Shown piece after piece: positions 7,948-17,100 of a DNA stretch of 64,000 nt. The stretch comes from Alloalcanivorax marinus. Lineage in GTDB: Bacteria > Pseudomonadota > Gammaproteobacteria > Pseudomonadales > Alcanivoracaceae. The DNA lies in NCBI RefSeq assembly GCF_016785095.1, contig NZ_JAEKJB010000009.1, positions 310,001 to 374,000 on the forward strand. Reading direction: 5' to 3'. How positions within the stretch are numbered: position 1 is the first letter of the stretch; each line of letters starts with the position of its first letter. Made by a program: the position numbers and the translations under genes. Under the pieces are notes generated by a model. That model did no database searches. It was not told the origin of the DNA and worked only from the letters and a program-made list of their open reading frames with translations.

Positions 7948-9199
7948 TCGCGCCTACCTCTGGCTCTTTCCACCGGGGCAGGCGGAACCGGTGGTGTGCG
8001 GCGTGGTCGCCTGGGACGGCGCCGAATACGTGTTCCGCTACGGCAAAAGCTACCTGGCCCGGCCGGATGCCATCCCGCTCTCGATCCCCGGCCGCCCCCT
8101 GGGCGAGCTCACCGGTGAGCCCTACGTCCTCGACCACGAGCTCAGCGGCGCCGTGCGCGACGCGGCGCCGGACGCCTGGGGCCGGCGCATCATCCAGCGG
8201 GAAATCGCGAAAACCCTCGATCCCACCGGCGAGGCCCCTTACCGCCTCGAAGGCGAGCTCGGAGAGATTGATTACCTGCTCGGCGCCGGCGCCGACCGCA
8301 TTGGCGCCCTGGACGCCACCGACCGACCGGACGCCTACGCGCCCCGCGCCAAGCCGATCCGCCCACTGGCGGACGCCCTGGAAGCGGCGGAACGGATGGA
8401 ACGCGGCCAGGAACTGGATGACGACCTGGACGCCGCCCTGAACCACGGCACCAGCATCGGCGGCGCCCGCCCCAAGGTGCTGTTCCGGCGCGGCAAGTCC
8501 TGGCTGGTCGCCAAATTCAGCTCCAGCCGGGACACCCTCAACATGATCGCCGCGGAAAGCGGCGCCATGCGGCTCGCCGCCAAAGCCGGCCTGAACGTGG
8601 CGGACACCCGCGTCCTGGAAGTCTCCGGCAAGGACGTACTGCTGGTCCGCCGCTTCGACCGCGACACCAACGCAACCGGCCACCCGACCCGCCGCCACAT
8701 GCTCAGCGCCATGACCCTGCTGGACCTGGACGAATACGCCGTCCGCAACGGCGAAGCCAGCTACCTGGAACTGGCCGACGTGCTGCGCCAATACGCCCGG
8801 GACTTCGAACGGGACGGCCCGGAGCTGTTCCGGCGCATGGTCTTCAACATCCTGATCGGCAACACCGACGACCACGCCCGCAACCACGCCTGCTTCTGGG
8901 ACGGCACCGCCCTCGACCTCACCCCCGGCTACGACATCTGCCCCCAGCCCCGGCTGGGCTACTCCGCGGACCTGGCCATGACCGTCGGCCACCAGGGCCG
9001 CGCGGCCACGCTCCACAACGCCCTCAGCCAGGCGGAGCGGTTTGGTCTGAGCGAACGGGAAGCCGCCGAATGCGTCGACGCCATGAAGCAGGTGGTGGAG
9101 AAACACTGGAAGGCGCTGTTTTCAGCGGCGGGAATGGAAGCCGGGGATATCGAGTATCTGGCGAAGGCGACGGTTTTGTCGCCGTCGATTTTGGATTAG
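7937..9199 (+). CDS. hipA: HipA-like serine/threonine kinase toxin
   Basis: 420 residues. The N-terminal HipA_N domain (LFPPGQAEPVVCGVV, FRYGKSYLARPDAIPLS) is followed by a glycine-rich loop (SIGGARPKV, about 173-181) and the kinase core. The catalytic loop NTDDHARNH lies at about 309-317 and the metal-binding GYDICP just after it, both complete. Family knowledge: HipA phosphorylates glutamyl-tRNA synthetase or other targets and causes dormancy. All visible key residues are present, so the toxin is probably functional. It starts inside hipB. Confidence 0.9.
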   Translation: MISDRAYLWLFPPGQAEPVVCGVVAWDGAEYVFRYGKSYLARPDAIPLSIPGRPLGELTGEPYVLDHELSGAVRDAAPDAWGRRIIQREIAKTLDPTGEAPYRLEGELGEIDYLLGAGADRIGALDATDRPDAYAPRAKPIRPLADALEAAERMERGQELDDDLDAALNHGTSIGGARPKVLFRRGKSWLVAKFSSSRDTLNMIAAESGAMRLAAKAGLNVADTRVLEVSGKDVLLVRRFDRDTNATGHPTRRHMLSAMTLLDLDEYAVRNGEASYLELADVLRQYARDFERDGPELFRRMVFNILIGNTDDHARNHACFWDGTALDLTPGYDICPQPRLGYSADLAMTVGHQGRAATLHNALSQAERFGLSEREAAECVDAMKQVVEKHWKALFSAAGMEAGDIEYLAKATVLSPSILD

Positions 9200-9217
9200 G
9201 GGCCACGGCACCAGAAT

Positions 9218-10360
9218 TCAATCGCCGGCTTGCACCAGACTCTCCCTCGAAATCTCCCCAACCGCCCGCGCCCCGGTGAGCGTCATCGCCACCTTCATCT
9301 CGCTGGCGATCAGGTCCAGCACATGGGCCACGCCCTGCTCGCCGGCGGCGGCCAGGGCGTAGACGAAGGCGCGGCCCAGCAGCACGCCGTCCGCGCCCTG
9401 GGCGAGCAGGCGCACCACGTCCAGGCCGGAGCGGACGCCGGAATCCGCCAGGATCGTCAGGTCGCCCTGCACGGCGTCGGAGATGGCCGGCAGGGCCCGG
9501 GCCGAGGACAGCACGCCATCAAGCTGGCGCCCGCCGTGGTTGGAGACCACGATGCCGTCCGCGCCGAACCGCACCGCCTCGCGGGCGTCCTCCGGGTCGA
9601 GAATGCCCTTGAGCACCATCGAGCCTTTCCAATACTCCCGAATCCATTCCAGATCCCGCCAGCCGATGGACGGATCGAAGTTCTCGCCCAGCCAGCCGAT
9701 GTAATCCTCCAGGTGGATGCGGTGGCCCAGATAGGCCGACACATTGCCCAGATCGTGCGGCCGCCCGTGCAGCCCCACGTCCCACGCCCAGCGCGGGTGC
9801 ATCACCGCCTGCAGCACCCGCCGCCAAGCCGCGAAGGGCCCGGACATCCCCGAATGCCGATCGCGATAGCGCGCCCCCGGCACCGGCATATCCACCGTGA
9901 ATACCAGGGTCCGCACCCCCGCCGCCCAGGCCCGCTCCAGTGCGTTCTTCATGAACCCGCGATCGCGCAGCACATACAGCTGAAACCACATCGGCCGCGT
10001 CATCGCCGGCTGCACCTCCTCGATGGGACACACCGACACCGATGACAACGTAAACGGCACGCCCCGCGACGCCGCCGCCCGCGCTGCCTGCACCTCGCCC
10101 CGCCGCGCGTACATCCCGGTGAGCCCCACCGGCGCCAGCGCCACCGGCAGGCTTACATCCTCGCCGAACAACCGCGCCGACAGATCCACCTCCCCCACCT
10201 CCTTCAACACCCGCTGCCGCAACGCCAAATCGCGCAGATCCGCCACATTGCGCGCCAGGGTGTGCTCGTCGTACGCGCCCCCGTCGATGTAGTGGAACAG
10301 GAACGGCGGCAGGCGGCGCTTGGCGGCGAGGCGGTAATCGTGGGTGGAGGAGATGATCAT
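9218..10360 (-). CDS. lldD: FMN-dependent L-lactate dehydrogenase (LldD family)
   Basis: 380 residues, the full length of the FMN-dependent alpha-hydroxyacid dehydrogenase family. It oxidises L-lactate to pyruvate at the inner membrane and passes electrons to quinone. Visible motifs include [13 protein letters not shown] (substrate tyrosine region), [11 protein letters not shown], the FMN segment [13 protein letters not shown] and the active-site [10 protein letters not shown] with its catalytic His and Arg. A related 2-hydroxyacid oxidase cannot be ruled out. No lactate permease or LldR gene is adjacent. A broken second copy of its 5' half lies at 11500-11870. Confidence 0.88.
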   Translation of the reverse strand: MIISSTHDYRLAAKRRLPPFLFHYIDGGAYDEHTLARNVADLRDLALRQRVLKEVGEVDLSARLFGEDVSLPVALAPVGLTGMYARRGEVQAARAAASRGVPFTLSSVSVCPIEEVQPAMTRPMWFQLYVLRDRGFMKNALERAWAAGVRTLVFTVDMPVPGARYRDRHSGMSGPFAAWRRVLQAVMHPRWAWDVGLHGRPHDLGNVSAYLGHRIHLEDYIGWLGENFDPSIGWRDLEWIREYWKGSMVLKGILDPEDAREAVRFGADGIVVSNHGGRQLDGVLSSARALPAISDAVQGDLTILADSGVRSGLDVVRLLAQGADGVLLGRAFVYALAAAGEQGVAHVLDLIASEMKVAMTLTGARAVGEISRESLVQAGD

Positions 10361-10425
10361 GGTTGTCTCCTGGTGGGGTTGTGAACCGGGCAGCTCGGGG
10401 AGGAAGTCTTTGAAACCGGTACGAA

Positions 10426-10602
10426 CTAAAGGCCGGCCTCATTGAACAATTGGGCGGCGGAGACGTTCAACGCCCTGGCGATACGCAGGATGTTCGCCAA
10501 GGAGACATTGCGCTCGCCACGTTCCACCGCACCGATGTAGGTACGATGAATCCCGATCTAGGTGAGGAAGGCTTCCTCCGCCCACAAGGCGCATCTGAGC
10601 AT
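10426..10602 (-). pseudogene. Xre-type regulator, broken by an amber codon
   Basis: Read on the minus strand, the frame gives an Xre-like helix-turn-helix end (IGIHRTYIGAVERGERN, then SLANILRIARALNVSAAQLF) stopping at TAG 10426. Directly before IGIHR a TAG replaces a sense codon, after LWAEEAFLT, so the helix-turn-helix is split. The N-terminal residues are reduced to a short MLRCA stretch. The rest of 10361-10425 shows no gene. Confidence 0.65.
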
Positions 10603-10609
10603 TGACGCC

Positions 10610-10624
10610 TGATCATATAGATCA
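10610..10624. promoter_or_regulatory. Palindromic operator candidate upstream of the CI-like repressor
   Basis: TGATC-ATATA-GATCA is a perfect 15-bp dyad about 60 bp before the repressor start. Related ATGATT/ATGATC half-sites follow at about 10651-10665. Repressors of this kind bind paired operators upstream of their own gene. AGGGGACAACC precedes the ATG at 10686 as ribosome site. Confidence 0.4.
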
Positions 10625-10685
10625 TATTCTTCCTGTTACCCTCATCACATTATGATTTTCATGATCTTCACACTAGGGGACAACC

Positions 10686-11429
10686 ATGGTTCACATAATT
10701 GACGGTCTGAACGCCGAGTTCGCAACACGCGTCCGTGACGCAAGGAAGGAGAAGAAGCTAACTCAGCAAGAGCTAGCAGAGTCAATTGGAGTCGACAAGC
10801 GAACAATCTCCATGTACGAGAACGGGAGGATGTTCCCGCAAGGCAACACCCTCCAGCGCCTTGCGACCGAGCTTCGGCTTGACCCTTTGTGGTTAGCGAC
10901 GGGTCAAACAGAAGAAACGCAAAACCATCTTGCTAGTCAATATCAAAAAGCAAAGGATATTGGTTTACCCGAAAAGGTCAGTCAAATCTTCATCGAAGAC
11001 TGGCGGAGCCTCCAAGCAGGCACCAATTTTCATCTACCAAGATATTCTCCTAGCTCGAGCACAGGGGGTCAAAATTTCAACATCCGAGATTTCGTACCCG
11101 TAGTAAAAACCGATTTCGATCAATATCGGGCAACACGATACCCTGCTACGCATCCCCAAAATTCAACTTATCCAGCTGAATCAATATTAATTTTTGACGC
11201 TGGCATCACAACCTTTGAAAAAGTAGAGAACGGCGATGACATTATATTTCGCTTCCACGGCAAAGAGAATGAAGCCGGCCTACGGCGCTTCGTTCGCGAA
11301 CCCGGGGTGCCGCAGGGGGCACTGTTTTCAATCCACCCGCTCATGCCGCTAGACCCAATCCCTGCTGACAAAAGGAAGATTGAAATTCTTGGAGTGGTGG
11401 TAACCCAAGTAATCACACGGCGGTCATAA
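10686..11429 (+). CDS. Xre/CI-like repressor with degenerate S24-type C-terminus
   Basis: 247 residues. An Xre helix-turn-helix occupies residues 13-70 (VRDARKEKKLTQQELAESIG, then VDKRTISMYENG). A linker follows, and the C-terminal half has the outline of a LexA/CI S24 domain: AESILIFDAG in place of the usual D-SM-P motif, VENGDDIIFRF in place of GDxVxV, and IEILGVVV at the end. The expected Ser of the nucleophile motif is not followed by Met-Glu/Pro and no clear catalytic Lys is seen, so self-cleavage is doubtful. AT-rich codon use sets it apart from lldD beside it. It is probably the immunity repressor of a lost phage or mobile element. Confidence 0.7.
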   Translation: MVHIIDGLNAEFATRVRDARKEKKLTQQELAESIGVDKRTISMYENGRMFPQGNTLQRLATELRLDPLWLATGQTEETQNHLASQYQKAKDIGLPEKVSQIFIEDWRSLQAGTNFHLPRYSPSSSTGGQNFNIRDFVPVVKTDFDQYRATRYPATHPQNSTYPAESILIFDAGITTFEKVENGDDIIFRFHGKENEAGLRRFVREPGVPQGALFSIHPLMPLDPIPADKRKIEILGVVVTQVITRRS

Positions 11430-11499
11430 GCGGCCCTTGAATGCCAAGGGGCGACAGCAGTGTTGCATGCGCCCTGTCAATACTCGCGGACCCACCCCA

Positions 11500-11870
11500 G
11501 ACCCCATCAGCCGGTGGACGGATCAAAGTTCTCGCGCAGACAGCCGACGTAATCCTTCAGGTGGGTCCGGTGGCCCAGACAGACCGCGTTATCGCCGGCT
11601 GCACCTCCCCCGCCGCGCTTACATCCCGGTGAGCCCCACCGGCTCCAGCGCCACCGGCAGGCCCAGCGGCTCGCCGAACAGCCGCGCTGACAGATTCACC
11701 TCCCCACTTCCTTCAACACACGCTGCCGCAACGCCAGATCGCGCAGATCCGCAACATTGCGCGCAATGTGTGTGCTCGTCGTACGCGCCCCCGTCAATGT
11801 AGTGGAACAGGAACGGCGGCAGGCGGCGTTGGGCGGCGAGGCGGTAATCATGGGTGGAGGAGATGATCAT
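11500..11870 (-). pseudogene. lldD remnant (second, internally deleted copy)
   Basis: The 5' end is clear: [20 protein letters not shown], then [13 protein letters not shown], almost identical to the intact lldD start. Frameshifts follow around 11700-11770, and segments corresponding to about 9750-10003 and 10022-10100 of the intact gene are missing. The 11505-11590 part matches 9658-9745. Intact and broken copies lie in the same orientation and flank the Xre remnant and the CI-like repressor. Confidence 0.85.
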
Positions 11871-11980
11871 GGTTGTCTCAACAAAGCGGGAAAGTGCTAC
11901 TTATCGTCTGTAGACCGTAATTCCTGGTCTGCGCTCTACTGGATGGGTCGATTTAAGGGGAGTAATAGAAGGAGGCGGAG

Positions 11981-12205
11981 ATGACCAAGCCGTACGATGT
12001 GGAGCGGCGCGAGACTTGCGATATCGCTTGCCTTGCCGTTGAGCAGTTTAACTATTTGGAGGCGCTTTTCTCGGCACTGGCCGAACGGCTGGATGCTTCC
12101 GCCCCGGAAGACAGAACGATTAGGGATGCCAAAAGACTCGCTTTATTGGGCCGCAGTCACGCGGAACAGTGGGCCTGTGCCTTTCTGGATGAGACCAATG
12201 GCTAA
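11981..12205 (+). CDS. Small helical protein, unknown
   Basis: 74 residues, helical, with Leu/Ala/Glu heptad-like spacing (VEQFNYLEALFSALAERLD). A strong ribosome site (GGAGGCGGAG) precedes the ATG. It overlaps the next small frame by 8 bp, so the two are translated together. I do not recognise the family. Confidence 0.6.
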   Translation: MTKPYDVERRETCDIACLAVEQFNYLEALFSALAERLDASAPEDRTIRDAKRLALLGRSHAEQWACAFLDETNG

Positions 12206-12371
12206 CCAAGCAGACAGAGAAAGCATCATAAAAAAGCGCAAGCCGAACATTGAGATCGGGCATTATCGCGGGAGCCGCTATTGGGGCGTTTGGGTTGATT
12301 CGGAACTGCTTGCGGCGGTGTGTTATCGGTAGGGAGCAGAAGAAATCAAATCAGCTCTGCTAAATCGCTAG
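12198..12371 (+). pseudogene. Small conserved-type protein interrupted by an amber codon
   Basis: The frame gives 44 residues (KRKPNIEIGHYRGSRYWGVW and following, ending AVCYR) to TAG 12330-12332. It then continues in frame as GAEEIKSALLNR to a second TAG at 12369. From memory, short proteins of the GHYRGSRYWxVW type often continue as VYRKGAEEV, so the TAG most likely replaced a Lys (AAG) codon. Readthrough is the alternative. The start overlaps the preceding small gene. Confidence 0.55.
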
Positions 12372-12432
12372 CAGTTACAACGAGACCGAGCGAACTGGCG
12401 CAAGGCGACCTTCAGGTGATAACCATCACTAC

Positions 12433-12516
12433 ATACCTTGTCATAACGGGTGTCTCACGCCGCCGACTTTTAGCAGCCAAGCGGCGTAAAAATAGTCATT
12501 GCGCAGACGACTGCTA
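12433..12516 (-). other. Weak attC-like site at the end of cassette run 1
   Basis: Downstream of the PutAbiC-like stop is a hairpin, ACGCCGC with GCGGCGT, around a TTTTAGCAGCC loop. It is bounded by GCTTAGC and CGTTATGA, both one to three bases off the RYYYAAC/GTTRRRY core boxes. The position is right for a terminal attC but the match is poor. The remaining bases from 12372 show nothing. Confidence 0.3.
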
Positions 12517-13143
12517 AGCTCTCGGCCAATCAGATGCCTCGAGCCGGTTTTTTGGTATTTCGTATGCCTTATAATAATACTCACACACCGCCTGCTCCCC
12601 GCCCTTCGACCGATAAAGTTCTAAATGATTAAATAGGCCTTCTGCTGCCAGTTTCGCCTTCAACCAGATATCGCGGTCTTGAAACAGCGCTCCATCAGCT
12701 TGCATGCGAAAGACCAAACCATCTCGCAATTCTTCTAAGTGTTGTTCCCAGTCTACGCTATCGCTCTCCAGCAGCGTCCGAAGAGGCAACTCCTTGATAT
12801 CTGATGCAGCATCAAAACCATTACCCCAAATCCAAGGGCTATCACACGTAACAGTCAAACCTGCACAGTAGTTAAGATCTCTCTCGAATTGGTAGATGGT
12901 ATTTATTAAACCTTCCAACTCCCGTTGCAGGCGGGACTGTCGTAGTGTCTCCAGAAGTCCGATGAATGCCAGGAACGCATAAAAGGGGCCTAAAAGGCCA
13001 CCGATATACCCGCCAAAACTTGCCCAATCCTGAGGCGAGTCAGATAACGGACCATGAAAGTTATAGAAATAGGTTCCCACAACTAAGATTGTGGCAACTC
13101 CTGCCATCCAAAGTGAAACTTTTAACGTGCTCTCAAGATTCAT
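12514..13143 (-). CDS. PutAbiC-like membrane protein (putative phage abortive infection)
   Basis: 209 residues. Two membrane segments at about 9-28 (VSLWMAGVATILVVGTYFYN) and 45-62 (YIGGLLGPFYAFLAFIGLL) lead into a long soluble helical C-terminus. The motif WASFGGYIGGLLGPFYAFLA, with the Leu/Gln/Arg-rich helix after it, resembles the PutAbiC (putative phage abortive infection) family, which shows the same FG-x-x-GG-x-L-x-P arrangement. The function is inferred from that likeness and from the defence context. It is the last gene of the minus-strand cassette run; the ATG lies about 15 nt after an attC-like site. Confidence 0.5.
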   Translation of the reverse strand: MNLESTLKVSLWMAGVATILVVGTYFYNFHGPLSDSPQDWASFGGYIGGLLGPFYAFLAFIGLLETLRQSRLQRELEGLINTIYQFERDLNYCAGLTVTCDSPWIWGNGFDAASDIKELPLRTLLESDSVDWEQHLEELRDGLVFRMQADGALFQDRDIWLKAKLAAEGLFNHLELYRSKGGEQAVCEYYYKAYEIPKNRLEASDWPRA

Positions 13144-13149
13144 AGTTCT

Positions 13150-13225
13150 ATACGCTTAGAGCCGCGCACTGCGGAAAATTTGGAGCGCAGCGGAAAATTT
13201 GTCCGACAGCAGGGCGTTGTTAGCG
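13150..13225 (-). other. attC-like site between cassette genes (one degenerate core)
   Basis: Read on the minus strand it begins CGCTAAC, which contains the TAA stop of the gene at 13220. It folds into two imperfect arms in which GGACAAATTT pairs with AAATTTTCC through one extrahelical base, as attC stems do, and it ends at GCTCTAAGC, a poor match to GTTRRRY. Confidence 0.5.
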
Positions 13226-14038
13226 GCGCTGGCGCAACTCGATGTATTCCTCATCGGAAATCTCTCGATCTTCATATTCAAAGCGATCATTTATAACTAT
13301 TTCAGGAATCATGCTTTCGACTCTATGCTTGGGGCCAACGAGCGCCGCATTTGGTATGAAAATATGTTTAATTAAAGGGCGATCTTCCCATTCCTTTTTT
13401 ATGTACATCTCGCCTGGAACACAGAAGTACCATGGCTGTGTTCCAAAAGCAGAAAATTGAGCACTTACAATATCTTGAACTGAGTGAATAGCCAGCAATG
13501 CCAATTCTCGATCATTGCGATCAGTTTCAGGGTTAAAATGAATAGCGTGATTACGCTTGCCATTGAGATCCCTGAATTTTTCGGCAGCTTCTGGCAACAA
13601 TTCACCCCAAGATTCCAGCGCATCTATCGCTACGGGCCAATAATCAAATGATTGTTTGCGATATAGATTCTTATATTCTGGCGATGCTTTGTGATAGTTT
13701 CGAAGCAGCAATACCATATGGTTAAGAATCCTTTCCCCTAGAGCACAGGCCCCTGTTAGAGCCGGATAATAACCACCCGCCACAAATGAATTCCTGATCT
13801 GATCTAAAAACTTATTATGGAAAGCTGCCACGGAGAACGGTTTAAATTTCAAATCCTTAAAGTTCTTAACTTTCAGCTCGATATTCCAATTCCCAAACTG
13901 TTCTGCAAGCTCCTTGATAGTCTTTTCTCTGTTTTGCATATGCAGTTCTTTTACTTTCTCATCCCACTGATCTTGCACAGGCTCCAAGCTGTGAGCCCTT
14001 GAATCAAAATCAAATGAGAAAATTCTATATCGTTTCAT
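13220..14038 (-). CDS. Unknown protein with HEPN-like Rx4H motif
   Basis: 272 residues, soluble. Near residue 160 is GKRNHAIHF, an R-N-x3-H arrangement like the catalytic motif of HEPN ribonucleases, preceded by helices of the right kind (WGELLPEAAEKFRDLNGK). The N-terminal half carries a second helical block (YYPALTGACALGERILNHMVLLL). The C-terminal part is acidic (YEDREISDEEYIELRQ). I do not know the family. Lower GC than the core genes, its place between two attC-like sites and its direction mark it as a gene cassette. An RNase role in abortive infection is a guess. Confidence 0.55.
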   Translation of the reverse strand: MKRYRIFSFDFDSRAHSLEPVQDQWDEKVKELHMQNREKTIKELAEQFGNWNIELKVKNFKDLKFKPFSVAAFHNKFLDQIRNSFVAGGYYPALTGACALGERILNHMVLLLRNYHKASPEYKNLYRKQSFDYWPVAIDALESWGELLPEAAEKFRDLNGKRNHAIHFNPETDRNDRELALLAIHSVQDIVSAQFSAFGTQPWYFCVPGEMYIKKEWEDRPLIKHIFIPNAALVGPKHRVESMIPEIVINDRFEYEDREISDEEYIELRQRR

Positions 14039-14054
14039 ATGAACACTACCGAAC

Positions 14055-14136
14055 CGCTAACGTGGAAAATCACCGGCGGCAAAAAGCAGAGCGAAGTGGC
14101 GCTTTTTGCCGTCAGCGTGCATTTGCCTTGTTAGAC
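14055..14136 (-). other. attC site following the Dsr1-like gene
   Basis: 82 bp. On the minus strand it opens with GTCTAAC, an exact RYYYAAC core, 25 bp after the gene's stop. The stem pairs GACGGCAAAAAGCG with GCTTTTTGCCGCC, leaving a short loop, and the site closes with GTTAGCG (GTTRRRY with its last two positions off). Length, symmetry and place after a stop codon all fit an integron attC. Confidence 0.7.
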
Positions 14137-14160
14137 CCCACTGATCGCGTGGCGCAACTT

Positions 14161-17100
14161 TCACACGCCGCGCCTTCGAAAGTATTCACTTAGTCTCTGG
14201 TATCGAGCATCTTGCCCAAACTGTGGATCAGCCTGCACGATGTCGTCCAAGCATCCCCCCAACTCCCGGGGCGCCAACTGTTGGTCGCCAATCACTGAAT
14301 TCAACAGCAACAGTGCCTCCGTTGGGAATCGTTTACACAGACCAGATTCGGCAAGTAGATGAACGACATAGTGAAGGTGTTCAATGGGTTGCAGCCAGTC
14401 CTGCACCGCAGCCAAGGCCGCCGGAAACTCGCCTCGGGCAGCAATTGCCAACCGGGTCAAGGACTCGGCTATTCGCGGGGTGGCCAAGTCGCGGGACTTT
14501 GGCCAGATCTGTTGCCAGAACGGCTGGACACGGTTTTTCCAGTAGTCCTCACGCTGATCGGCTGCACCTTCAAGCGCCTGAGAGAGCGCCTGCGCGGATT
14601 CCTCTAGGCCTTCTTGTGGAAGCTCACCAATCGCGGATCGGAACTCATCTGCGGCGTATTCCTCAGTCGGCCCCAATGCTACATAGGTTAGGAACGCCGA
14701 GAATTGCTGCCGATGCTCGCCAAGATCGGCGTAGCGGCTTGCGCTCTCCAGGAACTCTGGCTTGAAAGCAATCAGCAAGGGCTGATACAAACGAGGAGAC
14801 CATAGGAAGCCTTCCCACACTGCTTTTGCTTCGGCCGGATTACTCCAACTGAAAAGCGGCAACAGGTATTGCTCGGTCCACGGACGGTCTACGCGGAAAA
14901 ATGCAATTAGCCGCGAACCCAGCAGTACCCTGCCGTGGCGAAATCGGTCCTCTTGAACGTCGCACAGTGTGGTGAAAATGGGTTTGAGGTCGACTGGAAG
15001 CAGATCGTTGTCATTCGGGTTCTTCTTGAACCAAAGATTGATCAAGGCCTGAGTGACATGCCCAATGGGGTGGTTGATTGCAGAACCGACGGGGTCGTAG
15101 GTTTCGACACCATTACGGATGATGCGGGAACCTGAGTCAGCTTCCAGCGGCAGCGAAAGCACGCGACGGCACAACTCCAGCAGAATGTCCTCGTGGCGGT
15201 TGATCGATTTGGATGCAGCTTCCATCCACCACGTTACACCGTGAGCAATCTCCTGAAGTACGACATCGGGCATGGTCTGAACCAGCGGTGCTGCATATCG
15301 CCATGAGCGCAACACCGTTCCTTCTTCGGCCCAGGCCTGCAAAGCCTCGCGCCATCGGCCAGCGGGCCACACGCCATCCTGTGCCAGATCACACAACGCG
15401 GACAGACTGTGAAAGAAACGCGTGCGGCAAACGTCACGCCACGTATCTTCGTAGAAAGGTCGCCGTTCGGGCGTCGGCTTTGTGAGCCATTGCACCAGTT
15501 CCTGCCGCTTGCGGGGAGCAATGTCGACGTCTCGGCTGTCCTCGTAATCCGGGTCGCCAGTGCCACTCATCCAGTGCGAGAACTCGTCACGCTCGTTGGT
15601 TGCCAACAGCCATTGCGGGTAGACATTGGAAATTTCGGCCAAGCGTGCCGCTGCATTTGCTCCCAGAGCGAGGCCCGATGTGTTCAGCTTGGCCAGATGC
15701 AGCCAGATAGAGCGGGCCACCAAGTCTTGCCATCGATCCGGCTCCAGATCATCCCTATACATATCGCGTGGTGGACCCGCCAAGATGGCTGCCTCCAAAC
15801 GCTCTTGAGCGCCCTCTGCCAACTGCCGCGCCTGTAGAACGAACAGTCTGAACACCTCCCGCCCCGTATCTGTGGACCACAGCCACCACGCCCCATCGGT
15901 TAACAGCCAATCGACCCACTGCTCGGGCGGGATGCAACCATCCTGACTGGCGGCAAACAGGGCCAGGCGTTTGAAGGTGGGGTACGGCAATTCGAACCAG
16001 CTCTGTGCGATTCGTGTCGCGCGCACGCTGTCGTTCGCGCGAACCGCCAACCAAGCATCGCGCAGCAATTCGATCAGGCTCACCCAGTCTCGGAAGCCCC
16101 GGTTCTGCCAATGTGGCGTAATGGAGGGGAGATCCCAGTGCGACCGGTCGCTGTGGTCGTCGGCCTCACCCAACTCGCGTAACAGATCCAGTGCATCACG
16201 CAATAGCTGCTGAAAATCCTCCAGCAGGAGCGGTAGGGCCGATGTCCAGTGCTCGTCGGCTAAGTCGCGCAAAGCAGAATGCACGTGATCAGCGGCCAGC
16301 ACGAGTTCCCAATCCACCAATTGTTTGATCCGCGCAGGCTCGTCGGTGCTATTCGAGTCGTCGTCACCCCAGCGAAACGGCTTCTTCAAGACCACCTTGG
16401 GTGCAAGCAACTCCCGCAACTCCAGACGCAGCGTGGTGGTCAGCCCATCCCGCTTCAGCCGACCATTCCAGCGATACAGATCGGGGTCGTGCCATGGGGA
16501 TTTCACCCGGCCACTAAGCAGTAGGCGCCACAAGGTGTGCATCAGGGGGCCAGGGATGGCCTTGGATGCATGCAAGCGGATCTCATTCAGCTCGGAGGTC
16601 TTGCCATCACGCTCTAATGAAGCAAAACGATCCAGCTCATGTTCGATTAACCAGGACCAACGTTCATGCAACCACCCACCACGGTCCGCAATCCAGATGA
16701 CCAGTCTCGGGTCATCCAGGTGACGCACCAGCCATCGGGCCAGATGGAACATCACGTCATCCAATTGGCTACCAGTGATTCCACCGGAGGCCAGTAGCAT
16801 GGATGGGGCGCGGTCATAGGAGGCCGGACGACGAATCAGGCTGAAGCGCAGCTTAGCGTCCCCTTCATCGCGAGGCGGCACGCCAAAGCGGACCAGATCG
16901 CCGTGCCCGAAACGCTCATCTGAGAAGGGTTCCAACAGCCAGTCAAGTGAAGGGGTGGGATTGAATTCGGCGAAACGTTTAGCCGGCAAGCCCGATTTAT
17001 CCGATAAGGCCCACAGCATCCGCCCGACAAAATCGTCCTGCCGCGTGCTGTCCTGTGGCCGGGCCAAGGCGTGCTTGACGATGATAGCCTCTTTTCCTTG

